Source of the DNA: Phycisphaerales bacterium
Lineage (GTDB): Bacteria > Planctomycetota > Phycisphaerae > WQYP01
Direction of reading: 5' to 3'
Assembly (NCBI GenBank): GCA_027313145.1
Contig: DAHVEJ010000012.1
Location: 10,434-42,917 of the forward strand
Length of the DNA stretch: 32,484 nt
Part shown: in pieces, positions 25,809 through 32,484 of the stretch
Position numbering within the stretch: the first letter of the stretch is position 1
How the letters are laid out: each line of letters begins with the position of its first letter
Position numbers and translations under genes: made by a program
The notes under the pieces: generated by a model
What the model saw: only the letters and a program-made list of their open reading frames with translations
Told to the model about the DNA's origin: nothing
Databases searched by the model: none

Positions 25809-26843
25809 CTATTCCACAATTCGCAGGCTTACAACATCCTGCACATCAATTAACCCTACCGGCTGGTTCCGCGAATCCACCACCGGCAATTCATCAATTC
25901 GATGTTTGTTCATCAGGGCCAAAGCCTCGCTGGCCAGCGCTTCGGCATCCACGCGTTTGGGATTGGCGGTCATGATTTCGCCCATCGGCAACTCCAGCAC
26001 CCCGGCGGACTGCCGCAATTTTCGCCGCAGGTCCCCATCGGTAAATATCCCCGCCAGTAACCCCTGCCCATCAATCACAATCATTGCGCCGGCCCGTCGC
26101 CCCGGCAATTCTTCCATTTCCATGGCCTGCCGTAAAATCACCGTATCGCGCACGACCGCGAGATTTTCACCAATCTTAAAACTCATGACTTCCCGCACAC
26201 GCAACAACTTGCGTCCCAGCGACCCCGCCGGATGAAAGGCCGCAAAATCTTCCGCGGAAAAATTCCTCTTGCTCATGACGCCCAACACCAGCGCATCGCC
26301 CACGGCATTCATGCAGATAATGCTGGTCGTAGGAGCCAGCCGCAACGGACACGCCTCTTCAATGGCCCCCAACGCAATGCAAATATCTGATAGCCTGCCC
26401 AGCGTGCTGTCGCTTCGGCTGGTAATGGCAATCGTCGGCACACGCACGCGCTTCAGGTGATCCATGAGCCGCGTAAGTTCGTCCGTTTCTCCACCGTAAG
26501 ATAAAAGCAACGCCACATCCGTTGCACGCACGCGCCCTAAATCACCATGCAAGGCTTCCACCGGGTGCAAAAAATGCGACGGCGTGCCCGTGCTGGCGAA
26601 GCTGGCGCTGATGCGCTGGCCCGCCAGCCCGGATTTGCCCACGCCGCTGACCACAACCGTGCCCGGCGAATCCGTCCCGGTGCAGCGATAAATCAATTCA
26701 ATGGCCGCGGGCATGGCCCCGTCCAACCGGTCCGCCACCTGCAAAAGCGTATGGCCTTCCGAGCGCACGACATGCTGGGCATCGGTCAGAAGCTGCTGCG
26801 GGGAGCTTGAATGTACCGGCACATCGGCCGAAGGCGTTTGCAT
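25809..26843 (-). CDS. kdsD: Arabinose-5-phosphate isomerase KdsD (SIS plus two CBS domains)
   Basis: Converts ribulose-5-phosphate to arabinose-5-phosphate, the first committed step toward Kdo. The N-terminal SIS domain has GVGKSG (Lys70) and FASTGTPSHFLHPVEALHGDLG, with Glu96, His99 and Asp101 in the active-site stretch. The family's SNSGE is SYGGE here, a mild deviation. Two CBS domains fill residues ~215-344, each ending in a typical nucleotide-binding phrase (GLLAGIFTDGDLRR and QPVGLIDVQDVV). Length 344 versus ~328 in E. coli. It heads a minus-strand operon with kdsC and the LptC/OstA-like gene. No strong ribosome site is visible before the ATG. Confidence 0.94.
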   Translation of the reverse strand: MQTPSADVPVHSSSPQQLLTDAQHVVRSEGHTLLQVADRLDGAMPAAIELIYRCTGTDSPGTVVVSGVGKSGLAGQRISASFASTGTPSHFLHPVEALHGDLGRVRATDVALLLSYGGETDELTRLMDHLKRVRVPTIAITSRSDSTLGRLSDICIALGAIEEACPLRLAPTTSIICMNAVGDALVLGVMSKRNFSAEDFAAFHPAGSLGRKLLRVREVMSFKIGENLAVVRDTVILRQAMEMEELPGRRAGAMIVIDGQGLLAGIFTDGDLRRKLRQSAGVLELPMGEIMTANPKRVDAEALASEALALMNKHRIDELPVVDSRNQPVGLIDVQDVVSLRIVE

Positions 26844-27097
26844 AACGTTTTACGATATACGATTCCCCGCATCGCTGCCAGCGCATGGCCCGGTCCTGGT
26901 CAAGCCGCGGGTGGCAAATTTTCCGGGCAACACGGTCGCTCACGTGAGACTCAATTAGCCGCCGGCTTTGTCGGCGGTGGTCCTTCCAAGCAAAACCCGC
27001 CCCCATGCCCCGTCAAGCTCCGTAGCCCAATGGGTGACAACCTATTACTCTGATCGGCCTTCAGTGGGACAAATTAGGTGAAGCAACGCATTGTACC

Positions 27098-27114
27098 GCA
27101 GGCATCCTGCCTGC
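27098..27114. repeat. Short palindrome GCAGGCA-TCC-TGCCTGC
   Basis: A perfect 7-base inverted repeat with a 3-base loop in the gene-free stretch between kdsD and tRNA-Glu (26844-27315). A further GCAGGC follows about 20 bases on. Such motifs can be members of dispersed REP-like families; only one is visible here. The stretch also has two GTAACTATA copies 13 bases apart (27245-27253, 27258-27266) and the tRNA promoter. Confidence 0.5.
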
Positions 27115-27271
27115 ATCGGAAACCCGATAAAAGCAGGCGGGACCTCGGCGCGTGCCGGGACGGTGCCTAAGCCGTTCCTGCCTTTGTGGCCAAGTATCAC
27201 CAACGGCCGCGCGCAGTATGTATCAGGAGGTGCCGCTGTCACCTGTAACTATAACCAGTAACTATAGCTGT

Positions 27272-27300
27272 TTGACTTCAAGCCGCCGGTAACCTAAATT
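27272..27300 (+). promoter_or_regulatory. Promoter of tRNA-Glu
   Basis: TTGACT (27272-27277) and TAAATT (27295-27300) are 17 bases apart. The predicted transcription start near 27307 leaves a short leader of about nine bases before the tRNA at 27316, normal for a tRNA gene. Confidence 0.6.
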
Positions 27301-27315
27301 CATAGTAGAAAATTC

Positions 27316-27388
27316 GCCCCCATCGTCTAGAGGCCCAGGACAGCAGATTCTCAGTCTGCATACACCGGTTCGAATCCGGTTGGGGGTA
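27316..27388 (+). tRNA. tRNA-Glu (anticodon CTC)
   Basis: A complete cloverleaf of 73 bases. Acceptor GCCCCCA pairs with TGGGGGT (one G-T pair at the tip); the D arm reads GTC..GAC; the anticodon stem GCAGA/TCTGC encloses loop TTCTCAG with anticodon CTC (reads GAG). The T arm is ACCGG-TTCGAAT-CCGGT. CCA is not encoded. The D-arm and T-arm sequences are close to E. coli tRNA-Glu. A YD-repeat toxin gene begins 68 bases downstream. Confidence 0.95.
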
Positions 27389-27455
27389 GTCCTTTGATAC
27401 GTCAATAAACGCATGTGATGGCAAGCCACTCAAAATAGCGGTTTTTTCGGGTTCC

Positions 27456-29348
27456 GTGGATGCCACCGTTCACCGATTGCCCTCGTTTTCCGCCCCTTGC
27501 TGCGCCGCATTTTGCGCAACCGCCTTCGGCGGAATAGCCAACAACACCGTCGACCGCTCCAGCCGCAACATCGGCAGTGGTATGGATAATGGGGCCGTTA
27601 CCACCACCGCCTATGACGGTGCCAAGAGCCCTATTCTGACGCACCACGATGGTTCAAGCGAAATATTTGCTAATTTGCCGACGGGTGCAAATACGACGAC
27701 TTATTTGTATGATTTGGTCGGCAATATTGCCAGTGTCACGGAGCCAAATGGTGTGGTGACCACGTACAGTTACAACAAGCTCAACAGATTGACTGATGAG
27801 GTGGTCAAGAATGCCGCCGGCACTACGCTTGCATCGTACAGCTACACGCTGGATAACGCAGGCAATCGCACGGGTGTAACGGAAACACAATTGCTGCCGA
27901 ACGGCACAGTGAACACCAGAACCGTCGCCTACACGTATGACAACTTATACAGATTACTATCCGAAACCATCAGTGGCGACAGCCAGGGCGGCAACGGGAC
28001 GATTACTTATACGTATTATCTGACTGGCAATCGCATGAGTCGCACCAGCAATGTCGCGGGCGTTTCCACGGTCACCGATACCTACAACGCCAATGATGAA
28101 TTGACCAGTGAAGTCAGCGGCGGGGTCACGACAAATTACAGCTATGACCTGAACGGGAATACGACGGAAACTTCCAACGGCACCACAACCACCACATTCA
28201 CCTATGATTCGCAGAATCGGCTGGTCAAGCAGGATGCGGGCCAGTCGAATGAAATCGACATTACGTATGACGGTGCCGGGAATAAAGTGTCGGAAACCGT
28301 CGGCGGCGTAACCACCAAATATCTGATTGACGGCAATAATCCGACCGGTTACGGCCAGATTGTGGAAGAAATCGTCAACGGTGCGGTAACGCGGCGCTAT
28401 ACGCTGGGACACTGGATCATCAGCGAGACGCAGAACATCAGTGGAGCATGGGCCGAAAGCTTCTACGGCTATGATGGCCACAACAGCGTGCGGTTCTTGA
28501 CGAACGCCAACGGCGTTGTCACCGATAACTACACCTTTGACGCCTTCGGCATCAGGATCGCCGGGAACGGCACAACCCCGAATCAGATTCTGTATTCCGG
28601 CGAATATCTTGATCCGGGGACGGGGAATTATGATTTAAGGGCGCGGGTATACCAACAAAACACGGGCACGTTCTTGACGCGGGACACGTATGCCGGCCAG
28701 TTGCCTTATGTGTACACGGCGGATAATCCGGTGATGTTCGCGGATCCGAGTGGACATGATTTTGCTGAAACGCTGGGCGTGGTTGATATCGGGGAGAGCT
28801 TGGATCTTTCGCTCGCTCCTTCACTTGGGCGCGCTACTTCTCTGGCAGGCCAGCTTACGCAAGATATTGCTTCGCAGGAATGGGCAAGGTCGTTGCTCGC
28901 AGTCCTAGGTGCTGGCGTGAGCTCCGCAGCCTTGGCCATTGAGGTTAAGCTAGCCACGGAAGGAATTCAGGACCAAATCCCGACCTTCTACGTCTACCAG
29001 TCCCGTACTCCGGACATCTATATAAACGACTGGAACGCCATTACGAACCATGGTGCGCCGGATTATCTGGAATACGTCCTCGGAATTCAGTTGCTGAACC
29101 GGCCGATGGCGAGAAAAACGCCGCGGTGGGCGGCTGCGGTCGCCATCAAAGGGCCTTTCGAGCAATTGGACGAATACCCCTTCGCTTCAACTGTCCAAGG
29201 TGGGGCTAAGCCTTGGTTAACCGTCGCACCCGTGCCAGCATGGGAGAACTTGTTGCAGGGGACCGACCTATTAGATTTCTACAACGCCAACGGATTCATT
29301 GCGGAAAAGTTTGGCTTTTTTGTCGTCGCACTTGAGGGCGGCGATTAA
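27456..29348 (+). CDS. Truncated RHS/YD-repeat protein with NucA/NucB-like toxin tip
   Basis: A 630-residue RHS-type polymorphic toxin fragment. Residues ~45-430 are YD repeats (for example TTYLYDLVGNIASVTEPNG) and the RHS-core closing region (YDLRARVYQQNTGTFLTRD, ending DPSGH at ~429-433). The variable tip, residues ~434-630, contains LDEYPFAST at 571-579, the signature of NucA/NucB-type extracellular DNases. The tip lies where RHS toxins carry the effector domain, so a DNase effector is likely. Typical RHS proteins exceed 1300 residues with an N-terminal export or trafficking domain; here only the end of the core remains. The start (GTG 27456 or ATG 27579) has no good ribosome site and no signal peptide, so it may be a silent cassette. 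The immunity candidate follows 22 bases later. Confidence 0.75.
   Translation: MDATVHRLPSFSAPCCAAFCATAFGGIANNTVDRSSRNIGSGMDNGAVTTTAYDGAKSPILTHHDGSSEIFANLPTGANTTTYLYDLVGNIASVTEPNGVVTTYSYNKLNRLTDEVVKNAAGTTLASYSYTLDNAGNRTGVTETQLLPNGTVNTRTVAYTYDNLYRLLSETISGDSQGGNGTITYTYYLTGNRMSRTSNVAGVSTVTDTYNANDELTSEVSGGVTTNYSYDLNGNTTETSNGTTTTTFTYDSQNRLVKQDAGQSNEIDITYDGAGNKVSETVGGVTTKYLIDGNNPTGYGQIVEEIVNGAVTRRYTLGHWIISETQNISGAWAESFYGYDGHNSVRFLTNANGVVTDNYTFDAFGIRIAGNGTTPNQILYSGEYLDPGTGNYDLRARVYQQNTGTFLTRDTYAGQLPYVYTADNPVMFADPSGHDFAETLGVVDIGESLDLSLAPSLGRATSLAGQLTQDIASQEWARSLLAVLGAGVSSAALAIEVKLATEGIQDQIPTFYVYQSRTPDIYINDWNAITNHGAPDYLEYVLGIQLLNRPMARKTPRWAAAVAIKGPFEQLDEYPFASTVQGGAKPWLTVAPVPAWENLLQGTDLLDFYNANGFIAEKFGFFVVALEGGD
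27864..28700 (+). repeat. Long homologous RHS core, copy 1
   Basis: 837 bases that align to 30142-30981 with one visible 3-base length difference and blocks of perfect identity, such as the 40-odd bases around 27970-28010. The pair flanks the first toxin tip and its immunity gene. Recombination between the copies would delete that pair and attach the second tip to the first core. Confidence 0.85.
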
Positions 29349-29384
29349 ATAAGAAGATGTATAGGAGGAAATGGAATTCCTAAA

Positions 29385-30095
29385 TTGCAGCCTAATGATA
29401 TTTTGGCGCATCTCGACCAGATGGCGGTTACGGATGTATGCGGGTTTCCGCGGCTCGGCAACGCCAATTGGCTTTTGGCTTCGGTGCGCCTTACGGTCTT
29501 CTCCGATAAATCGGATTGGGCCATGTTTTTCGAGCTTTTGGAGAAGGGATACTCCTCCAACGGAATGGATGACCTCGTGGATTTCATCTACCCCTACGGA
29601 AGCTTAGTTTATGGCAATCACGGATTAGCACCCGATGGTCTTCTTTACATCGCGGAGAAAGGCCCGTTCTGGCCGGAATTTGAATTTAGGGAGCACAAGG
29701 GCAATCCTATTTTCGCGTTGCTGGATGGCGTAAAGGCGGTACGTGTTCGCGGAAGAGACATAGCCGTTCCAAAATCGCTCGTGGAATACGGCGAGGTTGG
29801 CGTGCGCCTCGATTTTCCACCTGATGTGCAGGTTCAGGAGTTTTTGCAGTGGCTTTCCTCTGCTCATGGCCCGGCGGTGTTCGAACCCGACGAGGCCCTT
29901 TTGGCGCGGCTGACGAAACCGCTCCCCCTTGTGCTTCGGCTCCATGAATGGTATCACCCCGTCATGCCGGACCGGGAGTTGCCCAGCCGGACTGAGACCT
30001 TCCAACAAATCGCCGAGGTGCTGGCGACCGGTGATCCAAAGAAATACAAACCAACGAGGCCACCGAATACGGATTGGAGGAACTGGATCATTTGA
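29385..30095 (+). CDS. Candidate immunity protein for the first RHS tip (start frameshifted)
   Basis: A ~236-residue cytoplasmic-type protein (LQPNDILAHLDQMAVTDVCG, ending NTDWRNWII) with no signal peptide or membrane span. Its opening resembles the DUF7003 group (ILxxLDxxxxxFxFPxLxNGYxxLxxxRL), a tentative match from memory. Placement directly after the toxin tip makes it the immunity candidate. A strong AGGAGG (29363-29368) precedes ATG 29371, but that ATG is in a different frame and would make an unrelated 78-residue peptide. One extra A near 29375 would give MEIPKLQPNDIL and join ATG to the body. As it stands only TTG 29385, 16 bases from the ribosome site, is in frame. The 3' end overlaps the beginning of the next RHS piece. 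Confidence 0.6.
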   Translation: MQPNDILAHLDQMAVTDVCGFPRLGNANWLLASVRLTVFSDKSDWAMFFELLEKGYSSNGMDDLVDFIYPYGSLVYGNHGLAPDGLLYIAEKGPFWPEFEFREHKGNPIFALLDGVKAVRVRGRDIAVPKSLVEYGEVGVRLDFPPDVQVQEFLQWLSSAHGPAVFEPDEALLARLTKPLPLVLRLHEWYHPVMPDRELPSRTETFQQIAEVLATGDPKKYKPTRPPNTDWRNWII

Positions 30096-31563
30096 CACGG
30101 ATCCCAACGGCATGGTGACCAGGTATACATATAATTCGCTCAATCGCACGGGCGTAACGGAAACACAATTGCTGCCGAACGGCACAATGGATACGCGAAC
30201 GGTTGCTTATCAATATGACAATCTATACAGATTATTATCCGAAACAATCTCCGGCGACAGCCAGGGCGGCAACGGGACGATTACTTATACGTATGATCTA
30301 ACCGGCAATCGCATGAGTCGCACCAGCAATGTCGCGGGCGTTTCCACGGTCACCGATACCTACAACGCCAATGATGAATTGAGCAGTGAAGTCAGCGGCG
30401 GGGTCACGACCAGCTATTCTTATGATGCCAACGGGAATACAGTTGAATCTGTAACCGGTAACCAGTCACCTGTAACCTTCGTTTATGACAGCCAGAATCG
30501 ACTGGTGAAGCAGGATGCGGGCACCAGCAGTGAGGTGGATATCACGTATGACGGTGCAGGAAACAAGGTTTCCGAAACCGTCGGTGGCGTCACAACCAAA
30601 TATCTGATCGACGGCAATAACCCAACGGGTTATTCGCAGATTGTTGAGGAGATCGTCAATGGTGCGGTCACACGCCGCTACACGCTGGGACATTGGATCA
30701 TCAGCGAAACGCAGAGCATCGGCGGCACATGGGCGACCAGCTTCTATGGCTACGACGGCCATAATTCCGTCAGGTTCCTGACTGATAGCGCCGGTGCCGT
30801 GACCGATAATTACACGTTTGATGCCTTTGGCATCAAGATCGCTGGTGCCGGCAGTACCCCGAACCAGATTCTCTATTCGGGTGAATATCTTGATTTAGGC
30901 ACGGGCGATTACGACCTCCGCGCCCGCGTCTACAACGAAAACACCGGCACATTCCTGACACGCGACACCTACGCCGGCCAGAACGGCGATCCGATCACGC
31001 TGCATCAGTATCTGTATGCCGGTGCCGATCCGGTGAACATGTGGGACCCGAGCGGAAACGCATTCACTATCCCGAGTGTGTTAGTAAATATCTCGATACG
31101 TGTGGACCTGTTCGTAGCCAGTGCGGGTGCTACTGCAGCAGCTGCGTTTGGCGAGGGCGGTCAAAATTCACTTTTCAGAGTGTTTGGACAATTCGGGGAA
31201 AATATCGTTGACCAGGTGCTGGAACTGTTCCCTGAGCTTGCTGACGCAGTTGAGCAGAACGCCGAGGTCGAATATGGTAAAACGATAGACCGTCTGATTG
31301 GATATGGTAACGAATCCCTATTCGTGGAGGCCAAATACGACCTATCTTCTCTTGAGAACCAGCAATCGCTGGAAAGGGCCGCCAAGCAACTCCAGGCGGC
31401 TATAGACTCCGGCGATGGAGGTCTGGTAGTATACTCGGTCAAGGGGTTCTCGGGCGAAGTGTTGGATTACCTGGCCCAGCAAGGGGTGGAGATTGATAAG
31501 ATTACATTCATAAGCGATCCTGTGGAATTGTTTAATTACGTAAAGAACTACTTTAGACTATGA
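30091..31563 (+). CDS. Orphan RHS core fragment with PDDEXK-like toxin tip
   Basis: RHS coding sequence picks up at about 30091 (FDTDPNGMVTRYTYN) with no start codon of its own; the frame only extends upstream as an unrelated overlap inside the immunity gene. The core runs to DPSGN near 31050. Relative to copy 1 it lacks ~24 residues after 'NSLNR'. The tip (about 165 residues) differs completely from the first one. It contains a helical region and then IDRLIGYGNESLFVEAKYDL, where E-x-K after a beta strand suggests a PDDEXK restriction-type nuclease toxin. This arrangement is that of a silent 'orphan' tip which becomes expressed only when recombined onto an upstream core. An immunity candidate follows 19 bases later. 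Confidence 0.7.
   Translation, partial: FDTDPNGMVTRYTYNSLNRTGVTETQLLPNGTMDTRTVAYQYDNLYRLLSETISGDSQGGNGTITYTYDLTGNRMSRTSNVAGVSTVTDTYNANDELSSEVSGGVTTSYSYDANGNTVESVTGNQSPVTFVYDSQNRLVKQDAGTSSEVDITYDGAGNKVSETVGGVTTKYLIDGNNPTGYSQIVEEIVNGAVTRRYTLGHWIISETQSIGGTWATSFYGYDGHNSVRFLTDSAGAVTDNYTFDAFGIKIAGAGSTPNQILYSGEYLDLGTGDYDLRARVYNENTGTFLTRDTYAGQNGDPITLHQYLYAGADPVNMWDPSGNAFTIPSVLVNISIRVDLFVASAGATAAAAFGEGGQNSLFRVFGQFGENIVDQVLELFPELADAVEQNAEVEYGKTIDRLIGYGNESLFVEAKYDLSSLENQQSLERAAKQLQAAIDSGDGGLVVYSVKGFSGEVLDYLAQQGVEIDKITFISDPVELFNYVKNYFRL
30142..30981 (+). repeat. Long homologous RHS core, copy 2
   Basis: 840 bases matching 27864-28700. The similarity begins at AATCGCACGGG in both copies and stops at GGCCAG, a few dozen bases before the DPSG codons. 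After that the closing sequences and tips diverge. Confidence 0.85.
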
Positions 31564-31582
31564 GGCGGATGTTAAGGTGAAA

Positions 31583-32161
31583 ATGAGTGAGTATGCACAG
31601 GAGATTCAGGCGGCCTTTGACGCGATCTTTCCACGCGTTTTACCATTGTTCGAAAGGACCGCTGTTTATGACTCCGAGGAATTCCGCTTCATTGTCTACA
31701 CCCGCGTATTGAAGGTCCCGTGGCGACTCCAAGTCCGTGTACAAGTTGATCTCCAACGGAGTAAATTCACCTTGGAACTCGCAAGCAGCCAAGACGAGCT
31801 ACTTCCTAAACTGGTAACGAAATCGCGCCTCATGTCGGAGAAAAATCTGCTGCTGAGGTCGCCTTTTCGCATCCGCCTCGGCCTCTTGAGCCACGGTAGG
31901 GACGTCTGGTGGAACGATGGCAAGCCGGTCCCGGGGGAACGAGCCAAAAATTGTGACGCATTTCTTGAGGCGCTGGGCGCGGGAAAAGGGGCCGAGGAGT
32001 CGTGGAATCAGTACAGTCGGCGGCTTTCCGAAATCCTCGCCAGCGGGATGCCGAACGCCGATCGTGTCACTTCGGAGGTCGCACACGCATGCGCCAGCTT
32101 AGCTGAATTCGGGATACCTCTTTTCAAAGAGATTGCGGAAGCAAATGGCCTTGCACTCTGA
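31583..32161 (+). CDS. Candidate immunity protein for the second RHS tip
   Basis: A 192-residue protein from ATG 31583 with TAAGGTG just upstream; an in-frame GTG at 31577 overlaps that site. No signal peptide or membrane span is seen. It is mixed alpha/beta and fairly charged (SEYAQEIQAAFDAIFPRVLPL at the start, IPLFKEIAEANGLAL at the end). I do not recognise the family. Its place directly after the PDDEXK-like tip, as in other toxin-immunity pairs, is the only reason for the immunity label. Confidence 0.6.
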   Translation: MSEYAQEIQAAFDAIFPRVLPLFERTAVYDSEEFRFIVYTRVLKVPWRLQVRVQVDLQRSKFTLELASSQDELLPKLVTKSRLMSEKNLLLRSPFRIRLGLLSHGRDVWWNDGKPVPGERAKNCDAFLEALGAGKGAEESWNQYSRRLSEILASGMPNADRVTSEVAHACASLAEFGIPLFKEIAEANGLAL

Positions 32162-32168
32162 GGTGTAG

Positions 32169-32484
32169 GACCAGTTCGGTGATGAAATCAGCAGCACCAG
32201 CCCCAACGGGAATGTCACCGGTGGCAATCCATCTGCCTACACCACCACGTACCAATATGATTCCTTCGGCCATCAGATCTCCAAGACGCTGCCTGCTCCT
32301 TCCTCCGGTCTACTTTCTCCCGTCTCCTCGTCTACTTACGACAACTTTGGCCGCACGCTCACCACCACCGATGCCGATGGGCAGGTGACACTGTATGTGT
32401 ATGATGTTGTGGCCCAAGGAATTGTAGGGCTACTAATTTTCATGATAGCGGACGTTTGGATGGTTCGCAATGATATAAACAAAG
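32169..32484 (+). pseudogene. Third RHS/YD-repeat fragment, cut by window edge
   Basis: Directly after the second immunity gene, the frame opened behind a TAG at 32166 reads as YD repeats: TTTYQYDSFGHQISKTLP and STYDNFGRTLTTTDADGQV, then TLYVYD. It has no start codon. From about 32412 the sequence stops looking like RHS (VAQGIVGLLIFMIADVWMV is hydrophobic), although the frame stays open to the edge. This is a remnant of a further core piece, probably joined to another inserted cassette. Confidence 0.6.

Noticed and set aside
27098-27114. REP element family
   Set aside because: Only one clear copy in the window, so family status cannot be shown; listed as a plain palindrome.
29371-29607. 78-residue frame from the ATG with the strong AGGAGG
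   Set aside because: The sequence is an out-of-frame reading of the immunity gene; one added base moves the ATG into the real frame.
27316-32484. tRNA-Glu as attachment site of an integrated element
   Set aside because: I found no second copy of the tRNA 3' end and no integrase in the window.

Overview
The window comes from a Gram-negative bacterium. It carries Kdo (LPS core sugar) synthesis genes next to an LptC/OstA-like envelope protein, and part of a type VI secretion (T6SS) cluster. Base composition is moderately GC-rich. The very large Ala/Pro/Gly-rich envelope protein, the Sel1/ankyrin protein and the YD-repeat toxin arrays would fit a PVC-group (planctomycete-like) lineage. That placement is a low-confidence guess; no marker gene here fixes the taxonomy.

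Layout. (1) 1-3104: the end of an unidentified gene, then a type III Res-like helicase-nuclease, both on +. (2) 3182-5183, minus strand: a TRIC-type cation channel and an M20D amidohydrolase. (3) 5437-12455: accessory region with an ankyrin/Sel1 protein broken at its 5' end, a zinc-ribbon plus HEPN-like protein, a 41-residue basic protein, a membrane-anchored Mrr-type nuclease with a SWIM zinc finger, a gene frameshifted at a nine-G run that ends in a stub of a TIR domain, and a RelE/ParE-HigA type toxin-antitoxin pair with its promoter-operator. (4) 12456-13287: non-coding, with a 9-bp repeat cluster and a promoter candidate. (5) 13288-21959: a five-gene T6SS block (TagH-like, TssK, TssL, TssM, TagF) without sheath, tube, spike or TssJ genes. 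(6) 21968-26843, minus strand: kdsD, kdsC and a ~1030-residue LptC/OstA-like protein, in the order of the E. coli kdsD-kdsC-lptC locus. (7) 27272-27388: tRNA-Glu(CTC) with its promoter. (8) 27456-32484: an array of truncated RHS/YD-repeat cores carrying toxin tips, each followed by a candidate immunity gene, and a third RHS core piece running toward the window edge.

How it fits together. The envelope genes and the T6SS block look like intact core functions. The regions around 5-12 kb and 27-32 kb look like accessory conflict/defence DNA that turns over by recombination and decay. Three genes in those accessory regions (ankyrin/Sel1 gene, gene at 10704, immunity gene at 29371) each show a lesion that one extra base would repair, while the long core genes read through without breaks. 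The most interesting points are the RHS cassette array with ~840-bp homologous repeats, the Mrr-SWIM membrane protein, the G9-split gene sharing a leader with the HEPN-like gene 3.2 kb away, and the giant LptC/OstA-like protein in the Kdo operon.
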